A stretch of 64,000 bases of DNA from Aquariibacter albus (GTDB lineage: Bacteria > Pseudomonadota > Gammaproteobacteria > Burkholderiales > Burkholderiaceae_C). The position numbers and the translations under genes were made by a program. The stretch covers positions 62,001 through 126,000 of the forward strand of contig NZ_JACIVI010000003.1 in NCBI RefSeq assembly GCF_014145335.1, in the 5' to 3' direction. Numbering within the stretch: position 1 is the stretch's first letter; each line of letters begins with the position of its first letter. Positions 20,412 through 29,172 of the stretch are shown in pieces. The notes under the pieces are model-generated. The model saw only the letters and a list, made by a program, of their open reading frames with translations. It did not search any database and was not told where the DNA came from.

Positions 20412-21839
20412 TCAGCCATGGCCGGCCTCCGGGGCGGCACGCAGGGCAGCCACCGCGCGTTCCATGCGCATGAAGCGCGAGCCCTTGACGAGCACGCTGG
20501 CCGCCGCCGGTGCCTCGCCGAGCGCCGCCACCAGGGCGGCGGTGTCGGCGAAGGCGCGTGCGCCGGGGCCGTAGGCGCGCGCCGCTTCGGCGCAGGCGCT
20601 GCCGGCGCACCAGAGCTGCTCGATGCCCTGCTCGCGTGCATGGGCGCCGACCTCGGCATGGAAGGCCGGCCCCTGGTCGCCCACCTCGCCCATGTCGCCC
20701 AGCAGCAGCCAGCGCGGGCCGGGCAGGCCGGCCAGCAGCTCGATGGCCGCACGCACGGAATCGGGGTTGGCGTTGTAGCTGTCGTCGACCAGGGCGATGC
20801 GGCGGCCGTGCAGCATGGCCGTGCCCAGGGCCGAGCGGCCGGCCACCGGGCGGAAGGCTTCCAGCCCGGCCACCACGGTGGCCAGCGGCACGCCGGCGGC
20901 CAGGGCCGCGGCCGTGGCGGCGAGGGCATTGCGCACGTTGTGGCGGCCGGCCAGGGCCAGATGCAGATGGGCCGGGCCGGCCGGCGTCTGCAGCGCGACG
21001 GCCCAGCCCTCGCCGGCCCAGCGGGCCTGGCCCTGCACCTCGGCACCGGTCGCGGGGGCGCCGTCCTCGGGCAGGGCGAAGCGAAGCTGCGGCCGGCCAG
21101 CCGCCAGGGCCTGCCAGCGCGCGGCATGCGGCTCGTCGGCCGGGTAGACGGCCGTGCCATCCGCCGGCAGGGCGGCGAAGACCGAGCCGTTCTCCTCGGC
21201 CACGGCCTCGACGCTGGCCATGAACTCCTGGTGCTCGCGCTGGGCGTTGTTGACCAGGGCCACGGTCGGCCGGGCGAGGGCCGCCAGCTCGGCGATCTCG
21301 CCCGGGTGGTTCATGCCCAGCTCGACGACGGCGGCACGATGCGTCGGCCGCAGCCGCAGCAGGGTCAGGGGCAGGCCGATGTCGTTGTTGAAATTGCCCT
21401 GGGTGGCCAGCGCCGCCTCGCCCTGCCAGGCGCGCAGGATGGCGGCCAGCATCTGGGTGACGGTGGTCTTGCCATTGCTCCCGGTCACGGCGATCAGCGG
21501 CAGGCTGAACTGCGCGCGCCAGGCCGCACCGAGCTGGCCGAGCGCACGGCGGCTGTCGGCCACCACCAGGCCGGGCAGGCCGGCGGCGGCCAGCCGGTCC
21601 GCGTCGTCCACCAGCGCGGCCAGCGCGCCGGCGGCACGGGCCTGCGGCAGGAAATCGTGTGCATCGAAGCGTTCGCCGCGCAGGGCCACGAAGAAGTCGC
21701 CGGCCTGCAGGCTGCGCGTGTCGCTGTGCACGCGGGCCAGCGGGGTTGCCCCCTCGCCGACGAGGCGGCTGCCGGGCAGCAGGGCGGCCAGCTGGTCCAG
21801 CCGGGCCAGGGGGGGGACGGCTTGGGCGGGCAGGCTCAT
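20412..21839 (-). CDS. murF: UDP-N-acetylmuramoyl-tripeptide--D-alanyl-D-alanine ligase
   Basis: 475 residues, Mur ligase family. The ATP loop AVTGSNGKTTVTQM is at about 117-130, the region ATQGNFNNDIGLPLTLL is typical of MurF, and VDDSYNANPDSVRAAI marks the C-terminal domain. It adds D-Ala-D-Ala to the tripeptide precursor. The ATG overlaps the murE stop codon by four bases. Confidence 0.97.
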   Translation of the reverse strand: MSLPAQAVPPLARLDQLAALLPGSRLVGEGATPLARVHSDTRSLQAGDFFVALRGERFDAHDFLPQARAAGALAALVDDADRLAAAGLPGLVVADSRRALGQLGAAWRAQFSLPLIAVTGSNGKTTVTQMLAAILRAWQGEAALATQGNFNNDIGLPLTLLRLRPTHRAAVVELGMNHPGEIAELAALARPTVALVNNAQREHQEFMASVEAVAEENGSVFAALPADGTAVYPADEPHAARWQALAAGRPQLRFALPEDGAPATGAEVQGQARWAGEGWAVALQTPAGPAHLHLALAGRHNVRNALAATAAALAAGVPLATVVAGLEAFRPVAGRSALGTAMLHGRRIALVDDSYNANPDSVRAAIELLAGLPGPRWLLLGDMGEVGDQGPAFHAEVGAHAREQGIEQLWCAGSACAEAARAYGPGARAFADTAALVAALGEAPAAASVLVKGSRFMRMERAVAALRAAPEAGHG

Positions 21840-23419
21840 GCGCGGGCTCCGTTCAGCCAGGCCTGCAGGGCGGTCTCGGCCTCGGCCACGTCGGACAGGG
21901 GATGCTTGACGCCGGCGATCTCCTGCGTCGTTTCGTGGCCCTTGCCGGCGATCAGCAGCACATCGGCCGCCGTGCAGGCCGCGACGGCGGCGGCGATGGC
22001 GGCGCGGCGGTCGGGCTCGATCATGGCCAGCTGCGGCCGCTGCAGGCCGGCGGCCACCTCGGCCAGCAGGGCCTGCGGGTCCTCGCTGCGCGGGTTGTCG
22101 CTGCTGAGCCAGACGCGGTCGGCGCCGGCCTCGGCGGCGGCCGCCATCCGGGGGCGCTTGCTGCGGTCGCGGTCGCCGCCGCAGCCGAAGAGCACGGCCA
22201 GCCGGCCGCCGCGGGCCGTGGCCAGGGGGCGCAGCGTGGCCAGGGCCTGGGCCAGGGCGTCGGGGGTGTGCGCATAGTCGACCAGCACCGCCGGCTGCGG
22301 CGCCCTGCCGAGCTGCACGCGCTGCATGCGGCCGGGCACCGGGCCGAGTGCCGCGCAGGCCGCGACCACGGCCGGCAGCGGGTGGCCCAGCGCGCGCAGC
22401 GCGCCGATCACGCCCAGCAGGTTGTCGACATGGAAGTCGCCGAGCAGGCGGGTGGCCAGCGGCAGGCGGGTTTCGCCCGCCGGGCCGTGCTCGACCACGG
22501 TGAAGGCCAGGCCGTCGGGACCGAGCTGGTGGTCGACCGCGCGCAGCCGCGCGCCGGCCTGACCGCGCGCCGAGGTGGTCCAGCAGGCCGGGCCCTCGCC
22601 ACGGGCTTCGCGGACGGCCAGCCCGGCCGCCTGCGCGGCGACCTCGGCGTCGTCGACGTTCAGCACCGCGGCCTGCAGGCCGGGCCAGTCGAAGAGCCGA
22701 CGCTTGGCCGCCGCGTAGGCGGCCATGCTGCCGTGGAAGTCCAGGTGGTCCTGACTGAAATTGGTGTAGATCGCGACGCGGATCGGCAGGCCGTCCAGCC
22801 GGGACTCGACCAGGCCGATGGACGAGGCCTCGATCGCCACCGCCTTCAGCCCGCCGTCGACCATGCCGCGCAGCGCGCGCTGCAGCTGCACCGGGTCGGG
22901 CGTGGTGAAGCCGGTCGGCACCAGCATGGCCGCGCCGCCGCCGACCGGACCCAGGCCCAGGGTGCCGATCACGCCGGCCGGTCGCTCCAGGGCGGACAGC
23001 AGCTGCGCGATCCACCAGCTCGACGAGGTCTTGCCGTTGGTGCCCGTGACGGCGACGACGTCCAGCGCCATGCCCGGCAGGCCGAAGAAGGCCGCGGCCA
23101 GCGGGCCGGCGGCGGCCTTCAGTCCCGCCACGGCGGCGGTGCGCTGGCGGATGGGCAGGGGCCAGTCGGCGCTCCAGGCGGCCAGGCCTTCGGCCTCGAC
23201 CAGGGCCACCTGCGCGCCGTGCAGGAAGGCGTCATGCACGTGCGCGCGCGGGTCGCGGGCCAGGCCGGGCCAGGCGATGAAGGCCTCGCCCGCCGCCAGG
23301 CGTCGGCTGTCGCTGGACAGGCCCTTCGAGCCGCTGGCACGCAGCCAGGCCAGGGCCTCGCCGACGCTGCCGAGCTGCACCACGCCGTCGAGCGGGCCGA
23401 GGGTTTGCGGGGCGGGCAT
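21836..23419 (-). CDS. murE: UDP-MurNAc-L-alanyl-D-glutamate--2,6-diaminopimelate ligase
   Basis: 527 residues. ATP loop AVTGTNGKTSSS at about 123-134, substrate loop VPTGFTTPDP, and the DNPR motif (SSDNPRSEDP), which marks enzymes that add meso-diaminopimelate rather than lysine. The cell wall is therefore expected to be of the usual Gram-negative DAP type. The start shares one base with the ftsI stop (TGATG). Confidence 0.97.
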   Translation of the reverse strand: MPAPQTLGPLDGVVQLGSVGEALAWLRASGSKGLSSDSRRLAAGEAFIAWPGLARDPRAHVHDAFLHGAQVALVEAEGLAAWSADWPLPIRQRTAAVAGLKAAAGPLAAAFFGLPGMALDVVAVTGTNGKTSSSWWIAQLLSALERPAGVIGTLGLGPVGGGAAMLVPTGFTTPDPVQLQRALRGMVDGGLKAVAIEASSIGLVESRLDGLPIRVAIYTNFSQDHLDFHGSMAAYAAAKRRLFDWPGLQAAVLNVDDAEVAAQAAGLAVREARGEGPACWTTSARGQAGARLRAVDHQLGPDGLAFTVVEHGPAGETRLPLATRLLGDFHVDNLLGVIGALRALGHPLPAVVAACAALGPVPGRMQRVQLGRAPQPAVLVDYAHTPDALAQALATLRPLATARGGRLAVLFGCGGDRDRSKRPRMAAAAEAGADRVWLSSDNPRSEDPQALLAEVAAGLQRPQLAMIEPDRRAAIAAAVAACTAADVLLIAGKGHETTQEIAGVKHPLSDVAEAETALQAWLNGARA

Positions 23420-25239
23420 CAGAAGCTCTCCTCCACCGCGCCCTGGCCGCTGCCCCGTGCGACGATGCGCGGCTCGACGGCCAGGTCCGGCGTGACCCCC
23501 AGGGTCTGCAGGCTCTGCTGGACGACGTCGCTGAAGACCGGTGCGGCCACCAGGCCGCCGAAGTACTGGCCCTTGCTCGGCTCCTCGACCATCACCGCGA
23601 CGACGATGCGCGGCGCGCTGACCGGCGCCAGGCCGACGAACCACGAGCGGTAGCGCTTGGCCGCGTAGCCCTTGCCTTCCTGCACGTGGGCGGTGCCGGT
23701 CTTGCCGCCCACGCTGTAGGCCTGCGTCTGCGCGAGCGGTGCGGTGCCGCCGGGGCCCGCGGCCAGCTGCAGCATCTGGCGCACCTCGCGGGCGGTCTCG
23801 GCGCTGAACACGCGCTCGCCGGCGGCCGGTTCGCTGCGGCGCTGCAGGGTCACGGGGATGATCTCGCCGTCGCGCGCGAAGACGGTGTAGGCCCGCGCGA
23901 GCTGCAGCAGCGAGGCCGACAGGCCGTAGCCGTAGCTCATCGTCGCCTTCTCGATCGGCCGCCAGCTGCGGTAGGGCCGCAGCCGGCCGCTGGCGGCGGC
24001 CGGAAACTCGACGCGCGGCTTCTGGCCCAGGCCGACCGCGGTGAACAGCTCCCACATCTCGCGCGATTCGAGCGTCTGCGCGATCTTCACCGTGCCGACG
24101 TTGCTGGACTTCTGCACGATCTCCGCCACCGTCAGCACGCCATGCGGATGCGCGTCGCTGATCGTCGAACCGGTGATGCTGATGCGGCCCGGGGCGGTGT
24201 CGATGCGCGTGTCGGGCTGGATGCGGTGACGCTCCAGCGCAAGCCCTGCGATGAAGGGCTTCATCGTCGAACCGGGCTCGAAGGTGTCGGTCAGCGCGCG
24301 GTTGCGCAGCTGCTCGCCCTTCAGCCGGGCACGGTCGTCCGGCCGGTAGCTGGGCAGGTTGGCCAGGGCCAGCAGCTCGCCGGTCTGCACATCGAGCACG
24401 ACCACGCTGCCGCCCTTGGCGCCATGCTGGGTCACGGCCTGCGCCAGGCGCTGGTAGGCAAAGAACTGGATCTTGCTGTCGATCGACAGCCGCAGATCCT
24501 GGCCATCGACGGCCGGCAGGGTTTCGCCGACGGCCTCCACCACCTCGCCGAGCCGGTTGCGGATCACGCGGCGGCTGCCGTCCTGGCCGGACAGGCTGCC
24601 GTCGAAGGTCTTCTCGACCCCTTCGAAGCCGCGATCCTCGGCGTCGGTGAAGCCGACCACATGCGCCGCGGCCTCGGCCTCGGGGTAGAGGCGCTTGTCC
24701 TCGTGCATCAGGTGCACGCCCGGCAGGGCCAGGCCCTGCACGGCCCGGGCCGTGTCTTCGCTGACGCGCCGGCGCAGGTAGACGAACTTGTCGTTGGCGG
24801 CCAGGCGCTGCTCCAGCTCCTCGGGCTTGTAGCCGAGCAGCTTGGCCAGCGGCCGGCGGGCGGCACGGTCGGCCGCACGCTGGCCCATGTCCTTGGGAAT
24901 GGCCCAGACGGTGGGCGCTGCGACGCTGGTGGCGAGCAGCAGGCCGTTGCGGTCCATGATGCGGCCGCGCTTGGCCGGCAGGTCCAGCTTGCGGGCGTAG
25001 TTGCGCTCGCCCTTCTGCTGGTAGAAGTCGTTGTGGATCAGCTGGATCCAGGCCGCCCGGCCCACCAGGCCGAGAAAGCCCAGGCCGATCAGCGCGACCA
25101 GGAACTTGGCGCGCCAGGGCGGCGTGCGCGAGGCCAGCAGCGGGCTGTTCGAATAGCGCACGCTGCGCACATGCGCAGCCGCCGTCTGGCGCCAGGGCGC
25201 GGCGGTGCTGCCGCGCGGGCTGCGTTCGGCGCGGCTCAC
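23419..25239 (-). CDS. ftsI: Septal peptidoglycan transpeptidase FtsI (PBP3)
   Basis: 606 residues: a short cytoplasmic tail, one membrane helix (about 44-64), the PBP dimerisation domain, and the transpeptidase domain with STMK (324-327, acyl-enzyme Ser324), SSN (378-380) and KTGT (513-516). It cross-links septal peptidoglycan with FtsW. The start is a GTG at 25237-25239 overlapping the ftsL stop (GTGA); longer frames would run through ftsL. Confidence 0.97.
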   Translation of the reverse strand: MSRAERSPRGSTAAPWRQTAAAHVRSVRYSNSPLLASRTPPWRAKFLVALIGLGFLGLVGRAAWIQLIHNDFYQQKGERNYARKLDLPAKRGRIMDRNGLLLATSVAAPTVWAIPKDMGQRAADRAARRPLAKLLGYKPEELEQRLAANDKFVYLRRRVSEDTARAVQGLALPGVHLMHEDKRLYPEAEAAAHVVGFTDAEDRGFEGVEKTFDGSLSGQDGSRRVIRNRLGEVVEAVGETLPAVDGQDLRLSIDSKIQFFAYQRLAQAVTQHGAKGGSVVVLDVQTGELLALANLPSYRPDDRARLKGEQLRNRALTDTFEPGSTMKPFIAGLALERHRIQPDTRIDTAPGRISITGSTISDAHPHGVLTVAEIVQKSSNVGTVKIAQTLESREMWELFTAVGLGQKPRVEFPAAASGRLRPYRSWRPIEKATMSYGYGLSASLLQLARAYTVFARDGEIIPVTLQRRSEPAAGERVFSAETAREVRQMLQLAAGPGGTAPLAQTQAYSVGGKTGTAHVQEGKGYAAKRYRSWFVGLAPVSAPRIVVAVMVEEPSKGQYFGGLVAAPVFSDVVQQSLQTLGVTPDLAVEPRIVARGSGQGAVEESF

Positions 25240-25613
25240 CGCAGCGCCTCCGAGGCCACGGCCTCCGGCTGCGAAAGGGCGGTCCGCTCCGCCGCCGGCC
25301 GCTCGCCCAGCTGCGGGCCCTGGCTGGCCGGCCAGCGCGCGATGCCGGCCGGCAATTCGATGTAGAGGGTGTGGCCGGGGCTGGCGGGCTGCATGGCCAG
25401 CTTCTCGCGCGCAAGCTGCTGCACGCGCATCGGCGTGGCCTGGGCGCGGCGCTCGGCCTCCAGCACCTCGCGCTCGGCCTCCAGGCGCAGGGCCTGCTGC
25501 TCGGCCACGAAGATCGCGTGGGTCAGCATGCGGCTGCGGTAGCTGACCTGGACCAGCCAGAGGCTGCTGGCCAGCAGGGCCAGCAGCAGCACGGTCGTCA
25601 GGCGCAGGTTCAT
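25236..25613 (-). CDS. ftsL: Cell division protein FtsL
   Basis: 125 residues: a membrane helix at about residues 6-22, then a coiled-coil of the leucine-zipper kind ([19 protein letters not shown]) and a Pro- and Ala-rich tail. FtsL pairs with FtsB and FtsQ in the divisome. Sequence is weakly conserved, but the fold and the place between rsmH and ftsI are diagnostic. Both ends overlap the neighbouring genes by four bases. Confidence 0.93.
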   Translation of the reverse strand: MNLRLTTVLLLALLASSLWLVQVSYRSRMLTHAIFVAEQQALRLEAEREVLEAERRAQATPMRVQQLAREKLAMQPASPGHTLYIELPAGIARWPASQGPQLGERPAAERTALSQPEAVASEALR

Positions 25614-26620
25614 GCCACGGCCTCCCCGTCGAGGCGCTCGGCCACGCGCAGCACGGCCGAGCGTGCGCGCGGGTTGCGGGCCAGTTCGGCCGCGCCGGGC
25701 TTGATCCGCCCGATGGCACGCAGCTTCAGCGCGGGCCCGCGGCCGCCGGCCCAGTAGTCGGGCGAGCGGCGGTCGACCACCGCCCGGCTTTCGCCGGCGA
25801 TGAAGGTCTTGACGATGCGGTCTTCCAGCGAGTGGAAGCTGATCACCGCCAGGCGGCCCCCGGCACGCAGCCGGGCGAGGGCTGCGGCCAGCGCCTCGCG
25901 GAGCTCGTCCAGCTCGGCATTGACGCGAATCCGAAGGGCTTGAAAGGTGCGAGTCGCCGGGTCCTGGCCGGGCTCGCGGGTCCGGACCGCACTTGCCACG
26001 ACCGTGGCGAGCTGGCGGGTGCGCTGCAGCGGCTCGCCGCGTTCGCGGCTAGCGACAAGCGCCCTTGCAATCGGGCCAGCAAACCGTTCTTCGCCGTAGT
26101 CACGGATCACCTCGGTGATTTCGCGCAGCTCGGCGCGGGCCAGGAAATCGGCGGCACTCTCGCCGCGCGTCGGATCCATGCGCATGTCCAGCGGGCCGTC
26201 GAAACGGAAGCTGAACCCGCGCTCGGGGGTGTCGATCTGCGGGCTGCTGACGCCCAGGTCCAGCAGCAGGCCGTCGATCTGCGGCAGGCCCCGGGCTTCG
26301 AGCACCGTGGCCAGCTCGCTGAAGGGCGCATGCACGATGCTGAAGCGCGGATCCTCGATGCGGCGCGGGCCCTGCTGGGCGTCGGCCACCGCGTCCGGAT
26401 CGCGGTCGATCGCGATCAGCCGGCCCGCCGGGCCGAGGCGTTCAAGGATCGCGCGGCTGTGGCCGCCGCGGCCGTAGGTGCCGTCCACGTACAGGCCGTC
26501 GGGCTTGTGCACCAGGGCCTCGACCGATTCGTTCAGCAGCACCGTGGCGTGCGCGGGCGAACCGTCGCCATGGCTCGGGGCGACCGGCGCGGGGGCGGGC
26601 CGGGGAGGGCGCTTTGCCAT
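25610..26620 (-). CDS. rsmH: 16S rRNA m4C1402 methyltransferase RsmH
   Basis: 336 residues. The SAM-binding start [42 protein letters not shown] and the C-terminal [12 protein letters not shown] are characteristic of the former MraW. It methylates N4 of C1402 in 16S rRNA near the P site. The N terminus is extended by a Pro- and Ala-rich stretch of about 20 residues. It follows mraZ by 7 bases. Confidence 0.97.
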   Translation of the reverse strand: MAKRPPRPAPAPVAPSHGDGSPAHATVLLNESVEALVHKPDGLYVDGTYGRGGHSRAILERLGPAGRLIAIDRDPDAVADAQQGPRRIEDPRFSIVHAPFSELATVLEARGLPQIDGLLLDLGVSSPQIDTPERGFSFRFDGPLDMRMDPTRGESAADFLARAELREITEVIRDYGEERFAGPIARALVASRERGEPLQRTRQLATVVASAVRTREPGQDPATRTFQALRIRVNAELDELREALAAALARLRAGGRLAVISFHSLEDRIVKTFIAGESRAVVDRRSPDYWAGGRGPALKLRAIGRIKPGAAELARNPRARSAVLRVAERLDGEAVA

Positions 26621-26627
26621 GCCGACC

Positions 26628-27068
26628 TCAGAAGATCGCGTTGGCCAGCGACTCGGGCATCGGCTGGGCGATGACCTCGGCCTCCTGGGCGGCGTAGCGG
26701 ACCGGATCCCACAGCTCGAAGTAGCTGCCCATGCCCATCAGCAGCACGTCGCGGACCAGGCCGCCGGCGCTGCGCAGTTCGGGCGAGATCAGCACGCGGC
26801 CGGCGCCATCCACGCTGACGTCCATGGCGCTGCCCAGAAAGATGCGCTTCCAGCCGTCGGCGCTCATCGGCAGCGCCACCAGCTTCTCGCGGAACTGCTC
26901 CCAGACCGGGCGCGGATACAGGCGCAGGCAGCCGCTCGGATGCTTGGTGAGGGTGAGCTCGCCTTTCGCGGACGCGTCGAGCAGCTCGCGATGGCGGGTC
27001 GGGACGGTCATCCGTCCCTTCCCGTCCAGCGCGAGCGCTGAGGTCCCCTGAAAGTGCAGCAGCGACAC
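26628..27068 (-). CDS. mraZ: Transcriptional regulator MraZ
   Basis: 146 residues with two SpoVT/AbrB-like halves, each with the DxxGR core: [18 protein letters not shown] near residue 15 and [14 protein letters not shown] near residue 85. MraZ represses its own operon by binding TGGGA-type repeats in the promoter, and its first gene position fits. The start is a GTG at 27066-27068 with GTGGAG a few bases upstream; no ATG is available. Confidence 0.96.
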   Translation of the reverse strand: MSLLHFQGTSALALDGKGRMTVPTRHRELLDASAKGELTLTKHPSGCLRLYPRPVWEQFREKLVALPMSADGWKRIFLGSAMDVSVDGAGRVLISPELRSAGGLVRDVLLMGMGSYFELWDPVRYAAQEAEVIAQPMPESLANAIF

Positions 27069-27072
27069 ACAA

Positions 27073-27097
27073 CTCCACTAAAGTGCATTTTTTCCCA
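27073..27097 (-). promoter_or_regulatory. Candidate MraZ operator (three 10-bp spaced boxes)
   Basis: On the minus strand TGGGA (27093-27097), TGCAC (27083-27087) and TGGAG (27073-27077) stand exactly 10 bases apart. MraZ binds TGGGA repeats with this spacing; here only the first is perfect, the third is close, the middle one poor. The array covers the expected start of transcription and the ribosome binding site. Confidence 0.55.
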
Positions 27098-27126
27098 CTG
27101 TAGCGGAGGGGCAAGCCCGGGGTCAA
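27097..27126 (-). promoter_or_regulatory. Promoter of the dcw cluster (Pmra)
   Basis: Minus strand TTGACC (27121-27126) and TACAGT (27097-27102) with an 18-base spacer form a good sigma-70 type promoter about 29 bases before the mraZ GTG. It is the best -35/-10 pair found in the window and is placed as expected for the whole mraZ-ftsZ operon. Confidence 0.75.
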
Positions 27127-27260
27127 GCTGCGCACATGTGATTTCTTCAATGAAATCAAGCACTTATCGGCGATTTTTGCGACGCGGAGCCGCTGAAAAA
27201 ATCAGCCAGAAACAAGGACATGCAAGCATGTCTGGAAGTGCAAAGTGAAGACCCTAATGC

Positions 27261-27287
27261 AAGCGAGGCCCTCAAGGGGCCTCGCTT
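27261..27287 (-). terminator. Terminator hairpin after the LOG-family gene
   Basis: Perfect 11 bp stem (AAGCGAGGCCC at 27261-27271 with complement at 27277-27287), 5-base loop. On the minus strand it follows the LOG gene by about 58 bases and is followed by GCATTAG, a weak T-containing tail. It insulates the dcw promoter. Confidence 0.6.
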
Positions 27288-27345
27288 CTTCGGGGGGAGG
27301 CGGGTCGATCCGCGAGCGCTTGCGGGGACGCGCTCGCGGACGGCT

Positions 27346-28272
27346 TCAGGCCCTCACCGGGTCTCCGGCGGCCGCGAGACCGTAGTGCGCCTCGATCTGC
27401 GCCCAGGCTTCCTCGGCGGTCTCGACGAAGTGGAAGAGGGCCAGGTCCTTGGCGCTGATCATGCCGGTCTCGACCAGCCAGTCGAAGTCGATCAGCCTTT
27501 GCCAGAAGCTGCGGCCGACCAGCAGGATGGGCCGCCGCCGCACCTTGCCGGTCTGCTGCAGGGTCAGCACTTCGAACAGTTCGTCGAGCGTGCCGAAGCC
27601 GCCGGGCAGGCAGACCAGGGCGATGCTGCGCATCAGGAAGTGCATCTTCCGCAGCGCGAAGTAGTGGAAGCGGAAGCTGAGTGCCGGCGTGATGTAGGGG
27701 TTCGGCGCCTCTTCGTGCGGCAGCACGATCGACAGGCCGATGCTCGGCCCGCCCGCTTCGGCCGCGCCGCGGTTGCCGGCTTCCATGATGCCGGGGCCGC
27801 CGCCGGTCACGACGACGATGGGCTGGGCGAGCGTGCGCGAGGCGGTGGTGGCCAGCGCCGCGAAGCGCCGCGCTTCTTCGTAGTAGGCCGACATGGCCAG
27901 GCCCTGGCGGGCGCGCTGCAGCGCCGCTTCGGCCTCGGCGCGGTCGGCGGCCGCGCCCAGGGCGGCTTCGGCCTCGGCCAGGCGCTGCCGGGCGACGGCG
28001 GGCTCGGCGATCCGGGCGCTGCCGAAGATCACCACGGTGGCCTCGATGCCGTGCTCCTGCTGGATCAGCTCGGGCTTGAGCAGCTCCAGCTGCATGCGCA
28101 CCGGGCGCAGTTCCTCGCGCAGCAGGAAGTCGCGGTCGGTGAAGGCCAGCTCGTAGCTGCTGCCGGGCTGGGGCCGTCCGGGAGGGGGCGGGGTGAGGGT
28201 GGCTTCCTGCTGGGCGCTGGGGAAATTGCGGCCGGCCAGGGGTTCGGGCGACACGGATCGGGCTTCGTTCAT
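27346..28272 (-). CDS. LOG family protein (TIGR00730 Rossmann fold)
   Basis: 308 residues. After a variable N-terminal region of about 80 residues comes the LOG core with VTGGGPGIMEAGNRGA and the signature PGGFGTLDELFE. The family includes cytokinin-activating phosphoribohydrolases and purine nucleotide 5'-monophosphate nucleosidases (PpnN); which activity applies here cannot be told. It follows moeB by 10 bases and probably belongs to the ctpA-moeB transcript or a unit with moeB. Confidence 0.88.
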   Translation of the reverse strand: MNEARSVSPEPLAGRNFPSAQQEATLTPPPPGRPQPGSSYELAFTDRDFLLREELRPVRMQLELLKPELIQQEHGIEATVVIFGSARIAEPAVARQRLAEAEAALGAAADRAEAEAALQRARQGLAMSAYYEEARRFAALATTASRTLAQPIVVVTGGGPGIMEAGNRGAAEAGGPSIGLSIVLPHEEAPNPYITPALSFRFHYFALRKMHFLMRSIALVCLPGGFGTLDELFEVLTLQQTGKVRRRPILLVGRSFWQRLIDFDWLVETGMISAKDLALFHFVETAEEAWAQIEAHYGLAAAGDPVRA

Positions 28273-28282
28273 GCGCCGCAGC

Positions 28283-29083
28283 TTAACGGCCGGCGACCGC
28301 GGCCCCGGGCACGGCCGGGTCGCAGACGCTGCAGCCCGGCCGGCGCTTCAGGCCGATCTCGGTCCATTCCATGCTGCGGCCGTCGAGCATCTGCAAGCGG
28401 CCGGCCAGCGAGCGGCCGCTGCCGGCCAGCAGCTTGATCGCCTCGGCCGCCTGCATGGCGCCGACGATGCCGACCAGCGGCGCGAACACGCCCATGGTGG
28501 CGCAGCGCACGGCATCGGCCGGCGCCTCGGGCGGGAAGAGGCAGGCGTAGCAGGGGGCGTCGGCCGGCACCGCGGGGTCGCCGTCGTGGCCGCGGCTGTC
28601 GAACACGCTGATCTGCCCGTCGAAGCGGATCGCCGCGCCCGAGACCAAGGGCTTGCGATGCGCGACGCAGGCCCGGTTGACCGCATGGCGGGTGTCGAAG
28701 TTGTCGCTGCAGTCCAGCACCACGTCGGCGCCAGCCACCAGCGCGTCCAGCTGCTCGGGGCCGGCGCGCTCGACCCGGGCCTCGACCTGCACCTCGGGGT
28801 TGATCGCCGCCATCGACTGGGCGGCCGAGCGGGCCTTGGGCTGGCCGACCCGCGCCAGGTCGTGCGCGATCTGGCGCTGCAGATTGGTCAGGTCGACCAC
28901 GTCGGGATCGACCACGGTGATGCGGCCCACGCCCGCGCTGGCCAGGTAGAGCAGCACCGGCGAGCCCAGGCCGCCCGCGCCGATGACCAGGGCGTGGGCG
29001 GCCAGCAGGCGTTCCTGGCCCTCGATGCCCAGTTCCTCCAGCAGGATGTGGCGGCTGTAGCGCAGCAGTTGCTCGTCGTTCAT
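28283..29083 (-). CDS. moeB: HesA/MoeB/ThiF family adenylyltransferase
   Basis: 266 residues. It has RYSRHILLEELGIEGQERL, the nucleotide loop IGAGGLGSPVLLYLASAGVG, the Asp-rich VDPDVVDLTNLQRQ and two zinc CxxC pairs (CYAC and CSVC). The family activates the C-terminal glycine of ubiquitin-like sulfur carriers such as MoaD or ThiS by adenylation, so a role in molybdopterin or thiamine synthesis is expected. No moa or thi genes lie near. A -10-like TACAGT lies about 21 bases before the start. Confidence 0.92.
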   Translation of the reverse strand: MNDEQLLRYSRHILLEELGIEGQERLLAAHALVIGAGGLGSPVLLYLASAGVGRITVVDPDVVDLTNLQRQIAHDLARVGQPKARSAAQSMAAINPEVQVEARVERAGPEQLDALVAGADVVLDCSDNFDTRHAVNRACVAHRKPLVSGAAIRFDGQISVFDSRGHDGDPAVPADAPCYACLFPPEAPADAVRCATMGVFAPLVGIVGAMQAAEAIKLLAGSGRSLAGRLQMLDGRSMEWTEIGLKRRPGCSVCDPAVPGAAVAGR

Positions 29084-29116
29084 CGCATGGGACGGCCCGC
29101 GGGGACTGTAAACGAC

Positions 29117-29138
29117 AAGGACCGCCGCCGCGGTCCTT
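29117..29138 (-). terminator. Hairpin after ctpA
   Basis: 9 bp perfect stem (AAGGACCGC at 29117-29125, complement at 29130-29138) with a 4-base loop, 34 bases after the ctpA stop. On the minus strand the tail reads TTGTCGTTT, a poor U-tract, so partial read-through to moeB is likely. Confidence 0.5.
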
Positions 29139-29172
29139 GGGGGGGAGGGGGCGGTCGCATGGACCCCCGCCC

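Noticed and set aside
18831-22277. Plus-strand open frame of over 1100 codons opposite murD-murE
   Set aside because: Antisense to mraY, murF and parts of murD and murE, which have all catalytic motifs. Composition shows shadow character.
27220-28437. Plus-strand frame starting in the mraZ-LOG intergenic region at a GACATGC/GCATGTC dyad
   Set aside because: It runs antisense through the LOG gene and has no recognisable protein features. The dyad may still be a control site but nothing supports a gene.
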